From the NCBI GenBank assembly GCA_031367105.1, contig JANLPG010000140.1, forward strand, positions 1 through 32,000: 32,000 nt of DNA, written 5' to 3'. Shown in pieces: positions 14,788 through 22,999 of the stretch. The first letter of the stretch is position 1. The number at the start of each line of letters is the position of its first letter. Both the position numbers and the translations under genes were made by a program. The notes beneath the pieces are model-generated. The model was not told the DNA's origin, searched no databases, and was given only the letters and a program-made list of their open reading frames with translations. Source of the DNA: Palsa-1233 sp031367105 (GTDB lineage Bacteria; Gemmatimonadota; Gemmatimonadetes; Gemmatimonadales; GWC2-71-9).

Positions 14788-15249
14788 ATGTCCATCCTCG
14801 ACGCCATAGCCGGCGCCCCCAACGCCACCCTCCCCCTCCCCTGGCTCGCCACGGCTGGCCAACCGACAGCCGCGCAGTTCGCCGCTGCACAGGCGGCCGG
14901 TGTGAAGGTCGTCATCGACCTCCGCGACCCGATGGAACCGCGCCCATTCGATGAAGCGGCCACCCTTCGATCGCTCGGGGTCGCCTACATCAATATCCCG
15001 GTGAGCTCCGGTGTGCTCTCCGACGCAACGCTGGAGCAGATTCTGGCAGCACTCCGGAGTCACGCCGGTACGCCGACGATCCTCCACTGTGCCAGCGCCA
15101 ATCGGGTCGGCGGAGCCCTGATTCCCTATTTCGTGCTCGACGAAGGAATGGCGGAACAGGACGCCGTCGACGCCGCGATGCGAGTCGGGCTGCGCAGCGC
15201 CGAGTTGCTGGCCTGGGGTGCCGACTTCGCGCGCAACCACGGGAAGTAA
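14788..15249 (+). CDS. DUF442/BLH-type phosphatase-like protein
   Basis: A 153-residue protein with a tyrosine-phosphatase-like fold of the DUF442 / beta-lactamase-hydrolase-like group (TIGR01244 type). The active-site loop is HCASANRVGG with C101 and R106. The spacing is C-x4-R, as usual in this group, rather than the C-x5-R of classical phosphatases. VVIDLRDPMEPRP (41-53) supplies the expected upstream Asp/Arg strand. Such proteins act as phosphatases or sulfur transferases; the substrate is unknown. It is divergent from nadE with 59 bases between starts. A strong hairpin follows 26 bases after the stop. Confidence 0.8.
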   Translation: MSILDAIAGAPNATLPLPWLATAGQPTAAQFAAAQAAGVKVVIDLRDPMEPRPFDEAATLRSLGVAYINIPVSSGVLSDATLEQILAALRSHAGTPTILHCASANRVGGALIPYFVLDEGMAEQDAVDAAMRVGLRSAELLAWGADFARNHGK

Positions 15250-15275
15250 CGTCGCCGGGTAACCGGAAAGAGCGA

Positions 15276-15300
15276 GGGGCTCCGCGAACTGCGGAGCCCC
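15276..15300. terminator. Bidirectional hairpin between convergent genes
   Basis: GGGGCTCCGC and GCGGAGCCCC form a perfect 10 bp stem with a 5-base loop, between the DUF442-like gene (+) and the DUF4384-like gene (-). On the minus strand it is followed by TCGCTCTTTCC, so it is better as a terminator for the minus-strand gene. Confidence 0.75.
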
Positions 15301-15328
15301 CCGTGCCATCACGCGCTTCAGCTGTGCT

Positions 15329-16765
15329 TCACCCCGGGCGACGCCGGGCCCGGTCGGAACCCTGGGCGGGCGCAGCCGCCGGTGGCGGCGCGGACGCCGG
15401 CCGCTCATATCTCGGCGCCGACTGCGGCGGAGGACTCGAGCGCTCCACCCGCGGTGGCTCCCGGAAGACCGGTCGCTCCTGCTGTGGCTCGGGACGGCTC
15501 CGCTCGACCATCGGTTCCCGCCGGGGCTCGCGGAAGATCGGTTGTCCGCCCTCGTACTGGCGCCGTTCCACCGGTACCTCGAAGCTCCCCGGTGTCAGGT
15601 AGCGGGCCGCAACCTCGGGGCGACGGCGCGCACGATTGTCGGTGCCACTGCCTCCGGAATTCGGTGACGAAGATGGCGCCGGCCTGGCCGACGGCGGGCT
15701 GGATGGCGCTGGCGGTGGCGAGTCGCGCCGATCGCCACCCGATGAAGCTCGGCCGCGCGATCCATCATCATTCCGCACCCGACCGCGGTCGTTGGAGCTA
15801 CCCCGGTCGACCGGGTTGCCGTTCCGAGTTCCAGCGCTCGGCCGCGGATCCGGCCGCACCGCCCGGGCCAGGTCGGGAGCGATCAACGAGGTCCCGGCGT
15901 TCGGCCGCCGCTCGCGCGCCCGGAATCCGTAGGGAGTGTCGGGCACCTGCGGCCGCGGCAGATTCACCTGCACATAGGGGCGGTATTGCCCCGGGTAGTT
16001 CCAGCCGCTGCCCGCATAGGGATAGCCGTAGTAGCCGTAGTAGGAATTGTAGGCGAACGGGTCGTAGTACCAGGGATCCCGGTACCACGGATCATTCCAG
16101 CCGTAACCTGAGCCGAAGCCGATGTTCACCCGGCTACCACCGCCGTAGCGATAGCCGCACGAGAGGCAGTTCCAGTACGGGTCGTAGAATGGATCGCCAT
16201 ACCCACGGCCGCCATCGGTCACAACGGTACGCTGCGCGTGGACCCGGTAACCAGTCACGTCATAATCGAAGCGGCTGTTATTGCTCATCCGGCGCACGAT
16301 CCCGCCCAGCGCCGCCTCGGCATCGCTGTCCTGGTCTGGCAGCCGAAGGGATTCATAATCCCAATGGTCGTTCACTGCGTAGGAGCCGAACACCAGCGGC
16401 TCACGCGAAAGCGCGGCGTAAATCAGGCCGTTGCCGCCGATATCGTCGGCGAGGAAGCTCTCCCGGTCGTTCCGTCCGCGAAGCTCATAGCGTTTGCCGC
16501 CACGGACAAAAGCGTCGACATCCGGATCAATCGGGAAGAGCACACGCACCCGGCTATCGCCGTCTACTCGGAACACGATCAGATAGCCGTCCTGTCCTGG
16601 CTCGACCTGCACCCGGACCCGGTCGCCAGGGCGGTAGTCGCCCCCATTCAGGGTAATCCTGAGGGTCGCGGCGGGGCTGCGGTGAGCCGATTCCGCGGAG
16701 GGCACCCCGGCGGAAAGGATGATCCCGGTCGGGGAGGTGAGCAGGGCGGCAAGCAGGGTGAGCAT
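15329..16765 (-). CDS. Secreted DUF4384-like protein with Tyr/Gly- and Pro/Arg-rich tail
   Basis: A 478-residue exported protein of unknown function. Residues 1-25 are a hydrophobic signal. Residues about 30-140 resemble DUF4384 (LNGGDYRPGDRVRVQVEP, YLIVFRVDGDSRVRVLFP, FVRGGKRYELRG), a beta domain found in surface or kinase-linked proteins. About 185-270 is rich in Tyr, Gly, Trp and Pro (for example DPWYYDPFAYNSYYGYYG). The last 200 residues are Pro/Arg/Ser-rich and probably disordered. The ATG at 16765 is chosen because GGAGG lies 5 bases upstream. It is convergent with the phosphatase-like gene and ends before a strong hairpin. The aromatic tract could be adhesive or a low-complexity interaction region. 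Confidence 0.75.
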   Translation of the reverse strand: MLTLLAALLTSPTGIILSAGVPSAESAHRSPAATLRITLNGGDYRPGDRVRVQVEPGQDGYLIVFRVDGDSRVRVLFPIDPDVDAFVRGGKRYELRGRNDRESFLADDIGGNGLIYAALSREPLVFGSYAVNDHWDYESLRLPDQDSDAEAALGGIVRRMSNNSRFDYDVTGYRVHAQRTVVTDGGRGYGDPFYDPYWNCLSCGYRYGGGSRVNIGFGSGYGWNDPWYRDPWYYDPFAYNSYYGYYGYPYAGSGWNYPGQYRPYVQVNLPRPQVPDTPYGFRARERRPNAGTSLIAPDLARAVRPDPRPSAGTRNGNPVDRGSSNDRGRVRNDDGSRGRASSGGDRRDSPPPAPSSPPSARPAPSSSPNSGGSGTDNRARRRPEVAARYLTPGSFEVPVERRQYEGGQPIFREPRREPMVERSRPEPQQERPVFREPPRVERSSPPPQSAPRYERPASAPPPAAAPAQGSDRARRRPG

Positions 16766-16929
16766 CGAATCCTCCACCAACGAACGGTCGTGGTGCACGG
16801 CTGGATTCAGCTTCTGATTACCAGTTCCGTGCCACGGATAAGGATGTTGTCCCGCAATGACTTAACTCGGCGGAAGCCGGGTTGCTGTCCGGCCGAATGG
16901 ACACCGGTACACCGGGAGGGGACGGTTCG
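16766..16929. other. Intergenic region, no gene seen
   Basis: These 164 bases separate the NTF2-like stop from the DUF4384-like start. They should hold the promoter of the latter, but no convincing -35/-10 pair was found. A short direct repeat CCGGTGT x2 occurs near 16905-16920 on the minus strand. Confidence 0.4.
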
Positions 16930-17349
16930 TCAGGGCAGCGAGGTTTCCCGGCCGCCGTTCCATCGGTGCCAGTACATCCGCAATTCGGTGATCTTCGCTC
17001 CGTCCGTCTCGGCGAAGAACGCTCCACGGGCGTCGACCCAGTCGCCGCTCTTCCGACGCCGGAACACCAGCTTGAATTCGGCGGAGAACCAGGGGCCGGC
17101 GAGGAAGATTTCTCCGGTCGTGAAGGCTGTCTCGGACTGGTGGTAGGGGATGTCGCTCGCCCAGCTGCGGATTGCCTCGAGGCCCGTGAGCGGCGCGGCA
17201 AACGGGGTCTCGAGGAGGACCGCGTCCGGAGCGAAGACGCTCAGCATCTGGTCGATGCGACCGCGGCTCCAGCCGGCGGCGAAGGCATCGGCGAGATCAC
17301 GAGCCACCACACGCATCACGGCGTCGTCAGGCATTGAATCGGTGGTCAT
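16930..17349 (-). CDS. SnoaL/NTF2-like domain protein
   Basis: A 139-residue single-domain protein with the NTF2-like cone fold. It has an N-terminal helix pair (LADAFAAGWSRGRIDQMLSVF), then APDAVLLETPFAAPLTG and GLEAIRSWA, then strands ending in ITELRMYWHRW. Family members are small-molecule isomerases, hydrolases or ligand binders; nothing here fixes the substrate. ATG start at 17349. It is divergent from the DinB-like gene, with 57 bases between starts. Confidence 0.8.
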   Translation of the reverse strand: MTTDSMPDDAVMRVVARDLADAFAAGWSRGRIDQMLSVFAPDAVLLETPFAAPLTGLEAIRSWASDIPYHQSETAFTTGEIFLAGPWFSAEFKLVFRRRKSGDWVDARGAFFAETDGAKITELRMYWHRWNGGRETSLP

Positions 17350-17406
17350 TCCTTGAACCTAAACCCCCGCGACTACATTCGAGGGACCTGTCCCGGAGAG
17401 GCAACG

Positions 17407-17910
17407 ATGTCGGTAACCGATCGGAGCGCAGTGGTCGCGGCACTCGAAGCAAATCTCCGGCATATCGAGCGGCTGGTCGGCCACGTCGACCCTGCAGCCG
17501 CAACTGTCCGCCCCGATCCGGCAGGGTGGTCGGTGCTGGAGATCGTCGAGCACCTCACGGTCGTCGAGCGGGCGGTGCACAAGTCGGTGGCCAGGGCCAC
17601 CGGTGCACCAGCGGCAGAATTACGCACTCGCGAAAAAGACCCGGTGGTCGCAGCACTCGCCACCTTGCCGCAGCGGATCGAGGCTCCGGAAATCGTCCAT
17701 CCGACCGGGCGCTTCCCCTCGCTTGCCGAGGCACTCCGCGTCTTCCGCGAGCGGAGAACCGCCACGCTCGATCTGGCCCGCTCACTCGATGTGCCCTGGG
17801 ATGCGCATCACGCGCCCCACCCGATCCTTGGCGACCTCGATGTCGGACAGTGGTTCCTGATGGCCGCGACCCACGGCGAACGCCACGCCCTTCAGATCGA
17901 GCGACGCTAG
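17407..17910 (+). CDS. DinB-like four-helix metalloprotein
   Basis: A 167-residue DinB/YfiT-superfamily protein (four-helix bundle, usually metal binding, often thiol-transferase-like). Metal ligands are probably the His of IVEHLTVVE and the two His of ATHGERHALQI (H-x3-H near the C-terminus). The ATG at 17407 is chosen because GGAGAGG lies 5-11 bases upstream; an earlier ATG (17353) lies inside the likely promoter. A TACATT box at 17374-17379 is a possible -10. Its stop (TAG) shares the tetramer CTAG with the convergent kinase stop. Confidence 0.85.
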   Translation: MSVTDRSAVVAALEANLRHIERLVGHVDPAAATVRPDPAGWSVLEIVEHLTVVERAVHKSVARATGAPAAELRTREKDPVVAALATLPQRIEAPEIVHPTGRFPSLAEALRVFRERRTATLDLARSLDVPWDAHHAPHPILGDLDVGQWFLMAATHGERHALQIERR

Positions 17911-20798
17911 CTCTTCCCTTTCGCCCCTTCCGCTGTGAGGCGCTGCAGCGCGTCCTTCGCCTCGCGGGCACGACCGACATAGAGCGAGTCGGGCCGATTC
18001 CACAGCCGCACAAATTGGCCGTAGGACGCCATCGCCTGTTCCCGCTGACCGTCGGCCTCATAGGCCTTGCCGAGATAGTACATCGTGATTGGCAGCAGTT
18101 CGGGTGCCTGTTCGAATCCGTAGCGCAAGCGCGCGATTCCCTCGCGCCGACTCGCAGGCCGCGATGCGAGCAGCAAGGCATAGCGGAGTTGCACCGAGGT
18201 CGTGAAGCCGGGAATCTGCAAGCCACCGGCGATACGGAGCCCGGAGTCGGCACGGGCGATCCCCCGGAGCGTGTCGCCCTGACTCGCGATCCGCAACCCA
18301 TCGAGCGCCACGAGCGAGCCTCGCAGCCACGAGGGCATCGTGTCGCCTGCGGAGGCCAGCGTCTGCTGAATCAGCGCCCCCGCGCGAGCGCCCTGCCCCC
18401 GGTCGACCGCAGCGAGGGTCCGGATGAAATTCACGTACATATTCGCCGGCGCCCGTGCCAATCCGTCGTCAACTTTTCGCATCAGCGAGGTATCGGCGAA
18501 GCCGGCGTAGAACGGTGTCATCGAGATATTCGATGCTGCCTGCATCGTTCCGGGGCCGGCCTTGCGGAGCGAATCGATCACACCCCGGGCGCTGTCGACC
18601 CGGCCGACGCTCGCGTCGAGCATCCCCCGCAACGAGATGAATTGGAGCTTGAGGCCACCGTTGACCGGTGTCTCGGCGATGGCGCGCCCCAGCTTCGCCA
18701 GGGAATCTCCATCGGAGCGCGGATCGCGAATCACCGCATTGAGGGCCGCGCGGGCGAGCCCGGAGCCGCTCACCGGTCCCTGCACAATCCGCGCGAAGCC
18801 GCCGCGATCGCCGTTCATCACCGCCCGAGCCGCCTCGACCTGCGCCAGTTCGGCATCGGCTTTCGCGAGGCGGAACACCGCAGTGTATCGACGGATCGCC
18901 GCCGTGTCGCGCGCGCCGACCGCGAGTTCCATCGGATGAATGGCGGCCGGTGTCAGCGACGAATCGAGTTCGAGCACACGATCGAACGGCGCCTTCAACT
19001 CCGCCGGAGCCATCGGCCGATAGCCGTTGCCGTGGTACTGCGACTCCCCCAGGAGATACCAGGCATCGGCGTCGTTGGGAAATTTCTGCAGGTACACCCG
19101 CATCGAATCGGCCGCGGAGGGATCACCTTTCTGGAAGAGACTCGACGCGGCGAGGATCGTCCGCAACCGCGGCGAGAGGGTGCCGGAATACTTCACCGCA
19201 TTGGCCGACGCCTTCTGTGCCGGCGCCGAGAGGTAGTTGCCGGACCAGCCGAGGGTGTTCGCAAGCTTGTACCAGGCGAGCGCGAAGGTGGAATCGGCCG
19301 CGACGGCGCGCTCGAAGGCCACTTGTGCGGAATCCCACTGTCCCCGTCGATGGAACCCTTCACCCTGCAAGTAGGCACGAATCGCCGGCATCGAGGAGGA
19401 GACGATGCCGCTCGCGTTGGCCGATGGCATCGGCTCCTTCGACCGCCAGATCTCCCGCAACACCGAGAGTGCCAGGCCATCCGCGAGCGCAAGGATCGAA
19501 TCGGCTGAACCGTCGATCTGGGCCCGGGCGAGCGACTTCCCCTGCAGGTCGAACAGCTCCGCAGTCAGCCGGGCCGTACTCCCGGTCGCAACCACCGTCC
19601 CGGTGAGGACCGACGCCGCCTTCACGTTTCGGCCAACCGCGATGGCATCTTCACGATCACCGCCGCCATCCGTGACACGACGGCGCCACTCCCGCAGCAC
19701 CGTGCGCGGCTCGATGGCGCGGATGCCGCCGATTCCGTCGAGGTTACTGGAGAGGAGGTCGACCATCCCCTCGCCGAGGCCCGCCGCCGCCGCACCGCTC
19801 GTCGCAAAAGGGACCACCGCGATCGTCTCCGCGCCCGAGACCACGATCGCCGCAGGCTTCGAGAACACCACCCAGAGGCCTGCCAGCACGGCTACCATCG
19901 CCGGGAGCAGGATCGCCAGCCGTTTCCAGCGCCGACTCTCCCGACCCGCTGCGGCGGCACCGGTGCTCTCCTGCGCCACCGCCTCGGCGAAGGCCGTGAT
20001 ACTCGGAAAGCGCTTGGCAGGGTCGGTGTCGAGCGCGCGCTGGGTCGCCAGGTCGACCTGCGGCGGCGTCTCCCGCATCACGCTGGAGAGCTTCGGCCTC
20101 GGCCCGGTCAGCATCGAGGTGAGCATCGCCTGCATCGACGGACCCGAAAACGCCTGCTTCCCGGTGATCATCTCGTAGAACACGCACGCCAGTGCGTACT
20201 GATCGCTGCGCGCGTCAACGACGTCGGCGGTCGCCTGTTCGGGGCTCATATAGGCCGGGGTACCGATCGCGACGCCAGCACCAGTCATATTACTGTCAGA
20301 TCGCGAGGCATCGACCGCACGAGCGATTCCGAAGTCGGTGACGACGGCGTGCCCGCCGGAGAGCATAATGTTTTCGGGCTTGATGTCGCGATGCACAATG
20401 CCCTGCGCGTGCGCGTAGGCCAGTCCGCTCGCCGCCTCCCCCACAATCACGGCCGCACGCTCGAGCGGCACCCGACCGGTCCGCGTCAACAGGTCGCGCA
20501 ACGATTCGCCCTCGACGAACGGCATCACATAGTAGAGCAGGCCGTCGGCGGCGCCCGAGTCGTAGACGGGAACGATGTGCGGATGCTGGAGCCGGGCGGC
20601 CATCTCGATTTCGCGGAGGAAGCGCTCGGCGCCGAGGGTGGCCGAGAGCTCCGGACGGAGCACCTTGATGGCAACCTGTCGATGGTGCTTCCGGTCTTCC
20701 GCCAGGAAGACCGTCGCCATTCCACCTTCCCCAACCTGACGGTCGACCGCATAAGTCTCGGCCAGCGCCGCACGCAGGCGCGCAAGGATTTCGGACAT
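17907..20798 (-). CDS. Transmembrane Ser/Thr protein kinase with TolB-like and TPR-like regions
   Basis: A 963-residue PknB-type membrane kinase. The kinase domain occupies about 15-275: glycine loop GEGGMATVF (23-31), K45 (AIKVL), HRDIKPEN (136-143), DFG (155-157), GTPAYMSPEQ activation segment (179-188). A single TM helix lies at about 292-314. The external part starts with a FlgO/TolB-N-like domain (ETIAVVPFA... GEGMVDLLSSNLDG), then several hundred residues of helical pairs resembling TPRs (for example RRGQWDSAQVAFERAVAADS and LGKAYEADGQREQAMASYGQ). This layout is common in Gemmatimonadota and Acidobacteriota. The ATG at 20798 matches the family N-terminus; an alternative ATG is at 20828. 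It follows the ABC operon on the same strand after 105 bases; a weak promoter (TTACCG-16-TAGTTT) lies in that gap. Confidence 0.9.
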   Translation of the reverse strand: MSEILARLRAALAETYAVDRQVGEGGMATVFLAEDRKHHRQVAIKVLRPELSATLGAERFLREIEMAARLQHPHIVPVYDSGAADGLLYYVMPFVEGESLRDLLTRTGRVPLERAAVIVGEAASGLAYAHAQGIVHRDIKPENIMLSGGHAVVTDFGIARAVDASRSDSNMTGAGVAIGTPAYMSPEQATADVVDARSDQYALACVFYEMITGKQAFSGPSMQAMLTSMLTGPRPKLSSVMRETPPQVDLATQRALDTDPAKRFPSITAFAEAVAQESTGAAAAGRESRRWKRLAILLPAMVAVLAGLWVVFSKPAAIVVSGAETIAVVPFATSGAAAAGLGEGMVDLLSSNLDGIGGIRAIEPRTVLREWRRRVTDGGGDREDAIAVGRNVKAASVLTGTVVATGSTARLTAELFDLQGKSLARAQIDGSADSILALADGLALSVLREIWRSKEPMPSANASGIVSSSMPAIRAYLQGEGFHRRGQWDSAQVAFERAVAADSTFALAWYKLANTLGWSGNYLSAPAQKASANAVKYSGTLSPRLRTILAASSLFQKGDPSAADSMRVYLQKFPNDADAWYLLGESQYHGNGYRPMAPAELKAPFDRVLELDSSLTPAAIHPMELAVGARDTAAIRRYTAVFRLAKADAELAQVEAARAVMNGDRGGFARIVQGPVSGSGLARAALNAVIRDPRSDGDSLAKLGRAIAETPVNGGLKLQFISLRGMLDASVGRVDSARGVIDSLRKAGPGTMQAASNISMTPFYAGFADTSLMRKVDDGLARAPANMYVNFIRTLAAVDRGQGARAGALIQQTLASAGDTMPSWLRGSLVALDGLRIASQGDTLRGIARADSGLRIAGGLQIPGFTTSVQLRYALLLASRPASRREGIARLRYGFEQAPELLPITMYYLGKAYEADGQREQAMASYGQFVRLWNRPDSLYVGRAREAKDALQRLTAEGAKGKS

Positions 20799-20903
20799 TG
20801 GCGGTTCGGAGTCCTGGAATGGTGTCATCGAAAACTAAGCGGTCGCGCCCCTCCGGTAACCCGCCCGCCCACGGCATCGGTACTTCCCCGCCCCGTCGCT
20901 GCC

Positions 20904-22328
20904 CTACGGCTGCTGCCAGATCTCGAAGAATCCGGTCCCGCTGTCAGCGACGACCTCCCCTGCCGCCCGTCCGCGGAGCGTCCAATGCCCCCGGAGCTGC
21001 AGGAACAACCGTTGGATGCCCAAGCCCCCCGATTGCGTTGCGGCCGCGTCGTCCACGGCGATGCGCATTTGCACAGTGTCGGTCCGCTGGGTCGCGACCA
21101 GCCGCAGCGAGTCTGGCGCAAACACCCCGCGGGCCCCGACAACCGGACGGGCCCCGATCCGCTCCACTCTGGCGAACCGGTAAACCTGCTGCACCCCGAG
21201 CGAGTCGACGAGGGCGAAGAAGAGCGGAGCGCCGGACGACAGCTCGCCCGCACGAAGGACCCCGCCGTAGAGGATGGCGTGGTGCGAGCCTCGCCCACTC
21301 CCCCATTCCCAGGTCACGTCGCGCCAAACGCCCCAGTTATGATCGTGATAGGCGGGCACATTCGCCACATCGCGGCAGCTCTCGCCGTCGCAGAATCGTC
21401 CGGAGGCGTTCGCCCACAATCCCGGCACGACATATCCCGAGGTCAGCCGGTCGTCGCGGAGCTCGACCGGCGGGAAGTACCGCCACGGCTCTCCCACCAG
21501 CGTGAACGCGAATGATGCCGTCCCGGCGCGACCTTCCACCCGGTAGCTGCCGTCGCGTTGCACCACCGTATTCGGCCCCAGGGCAAGGTCGGCTCGGGTC
21601 GTGTCGTAACGCACCGCACTGCCCGGGATCGATGTCACGAAGCGCCGATGTCGGCCATCGGGACTTCGATGCGTCACCAGGAGCTGTCCACCCCAGCGGC
21701 CGCCCGGTATCTCTCCGCCCACCAGGTAGGTGACGTACCACCATTCCTTCGGGCCGACGACAACATTGAAGTAGTGCCACTCGCCCCAGGTGGTGTCGCG
21801 CACCAGCGGCTGGTGGAAATGGTCGAGCTCGTCGTAGAGCGTCTGGGCGTTCGGTGCGCGCCAGTCGCGGTCGTGCTGGTCGTCTTCCCAGCGACCGCTG
21901 AGCACTCGGAGCCGGGCGCCAACTTCGCGCGCCACGCTCGGCAGCTCCGCGCCCGCGCGCACGGTCCAACTGGTGTCGCGGGTGCGGACCACCAACAGCT
22001 TCTGTTCCAGCAGCGGGGACACCAGCCTCACCACGCCGCGGTGGCGCGGCCCTCCCAGCAGTTGCCGCGTCACGAAGCGGGCGCGATCAATTCCGAAATA
22101 CATCCCGGTCATCCCGCCGGTGCGCAGTGCCTCGACATCGACACCTTCAGGCAGCACGGTGAGCTCACCGCCCCCCACCAGCGCGATATCACGCGATTGC
22201 TCGAGCATCGCATCGCCGACGGAGAGCAGCACGATCATCACCGCCACTCCGAGTGCGAAGCCGAGCAAGAGCACAGCAGCGCGCCCAGGACGGACCAGCA
22301 GATGCCGCAGCGCGATCGTCCACTCCAT
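20904..22328 (-). CDS. AttH/CrtC-type lipocalin fused to an N-terminal half of an FtsX/MacB permease
   Basis: A 474-residue protein. Residues 1-15 (WTIALRHLLVRPGR) and TM helix 17-37 match the first TM segment of MacB/FtsX permeases. Residues about 38-150 resemble the first half of the MacB periplasmic domain (GGGELTVLPEG, then LRVLSGRWEDD). From about 160 on it is an AttH/hydroxyneurosporene-synthase-like double lipocalin: DELDHFHQPLVRDTTWGEWH, GPKEWWYVTYLVGGEIPG, then PAYHDHNWGVWRDVTWEWG (325-343). AttH proteins are encoded with ABC exporters (attEFGH) in vibrios; CrtC proteins hydrate carotenoids. The ABC context favours AttH. It has no C-terminal TM helices. Its ATG shares one base with the ATPase stop (TGATG). 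Confidence 0.82.
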   Translation of the reverse strand: MEWTIALRHLLVRPGRAAVLLLGFALGVAVMIVLLSVGDAMLEQSRDIALVGGGELTVLPEGVDVEALRTGGMTGMYFGIDRARFVTRQLLGGPRHRGVVRLVSPLLEQKLLVVRTRDTSWTVRAGAELPSVAREVGARLRVLSGRWEDDQHDRDWRAPNAQTLYDELDHFHQPLVRDTTWGEWHYFNVVVGPKEWWYVTYLVGGEIPGGRWGGQLLVTHRSPDGRHRRFVTSIPGSAVRYDTTRADLALGPNTVVQRDGSYRVEGRAGTASFAFTLVGEPWRYFPPVELRDDRLTSGYVVPGLWANASGRFCDGESCRDVANVPAYHDHNWGVWRDVTWEWGSGRGSHHAILYGGVLRAGELSSGAPLFFALVDSLGVQQVYRFARVERIGARPVVGARGVFAPDSLRLVATQRTDTVQMRIAVDDAAATQSGGLGIQRLFLQLRGHWTLRGRAAGEVVADSGTGFFEIWQQP

Positions 22329-22999
22329 CAGTCGACGATCCTGCCGTCGAGCATCCGGATGATCCGGCCGGCCTCGGCAGCGAGCTGATCGTCGTGCGTC
22401 ACCACGACCAGCGTGGTACCATCGGCGTGCAATCGGCGGAACAACGCGAGGATCTCCCTCCCGGTGGCAGCATCCAGTTCGCCGGTCGGTTCGTCAGCGA
22501 GGATGATGGCGGGATTGTTGGCGAGGGCACGGGCGATGGCCACTCGCTGCATCTCGCCGCCCGAGAGTTGTGTCGCCCGGTGATTGCTGCGTGCCCCGAG
22601 CCCCACGTAGGTGAGCAGCGCTTCGGCACGACTGCGCCGCGCTGCCGCTGCGACGCCTCGCTCCGCAAGCGGCAGTTCTACATTTTCCCGCGCGGTCAGG
22701 ACGGGGAGGAGATGGAACCGCTGGAAGACGAACCCGATCCGTTCGAGCCGGAGCCGCGTCAATTGGCGGTCGTTGAGTGCGCCGAGCGGCGTACCGAGAA
22801 TGCGCACCTCGCCCGCGGTCGGCGTGTCGAGCCCGCCGAGCAGGGTGAGCAGGGTCGACTTTCCCGAACCCGAGGGACCCACGATCGCGACGTATTCCCC
22901 CGAGTCGATGCTCAGGGTCACGCCGCGGAGTGCCCCGACTTCCTGGCCGTGGAGCGGGTAGCGTTTCGCAAGGGCGTTCGCGGCAAGGACCACGGTCAC
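22328..22999 (-). CDS. LolD/MacB-type ABC ATPase
   Basis: A 223-residue ATPase of the LolD/MacB/FtsE clade that drives mechanotransmission-type permeases. Walker A is GPSGSGKST, the Q-loop region is FVFQRFHLLPVLTARENVELPL, the signature is LSGGEMQRVAIARALAN, and Walker B is IILADEPTGELD. The start is GTG at 22999, overlapping the permease stop by 4 bases; the stop overlaps the lipocalin fusion start by 1 base. All four genes appear to be one translation-coupled operon. Confidence 0.95.
   Translation of the reverse strand: MTVVLAANALAKRYPLHGQEVGALRGVTLSIDSGEYVAIVGPSGSGKSTLLTLLGGLDTPTAGEVRILGTPLGALNDRQLTRLRLERIGFVFQRFHLLPVLTARENVELPLAERGVAAAARRSRAEALLTYVGLGARSNHRATQLSGGEMQRVAIARALANNPAIILADEPTGELDAATGREILALFRRLHADGTTLVVVTHDDQLAAEAGRIIRMLDGRIVD

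Noticed and set aside
15382..16656. A 424-codon plus-strand ORF opposite the DUF4384-like gene
   Set aside because: The minus-strand gene has a strong ribosome site, a signal peptide and a domain match; the opposite frame is Arg/Ser-rich noise.
17334..19508. A 724-codon plus-strand ORF opposite the DinB-like gene and kinase
   Set aside because: It is antisense to the kinase tail and in another frame over the DinB-like gene; composition is Arg/His/Gly-rich without domains.
20904..22328. Call the CrtC-like protein a carotenoid 1,2-hydratase and link it with the CrtQ/CruC-like glycosyltransferase as a carotenoid pathway
   Set aside because: The two genes are about 9 kb apart on opposite strands, no crt genes are present, and the ABC operon context favours the AttH type.
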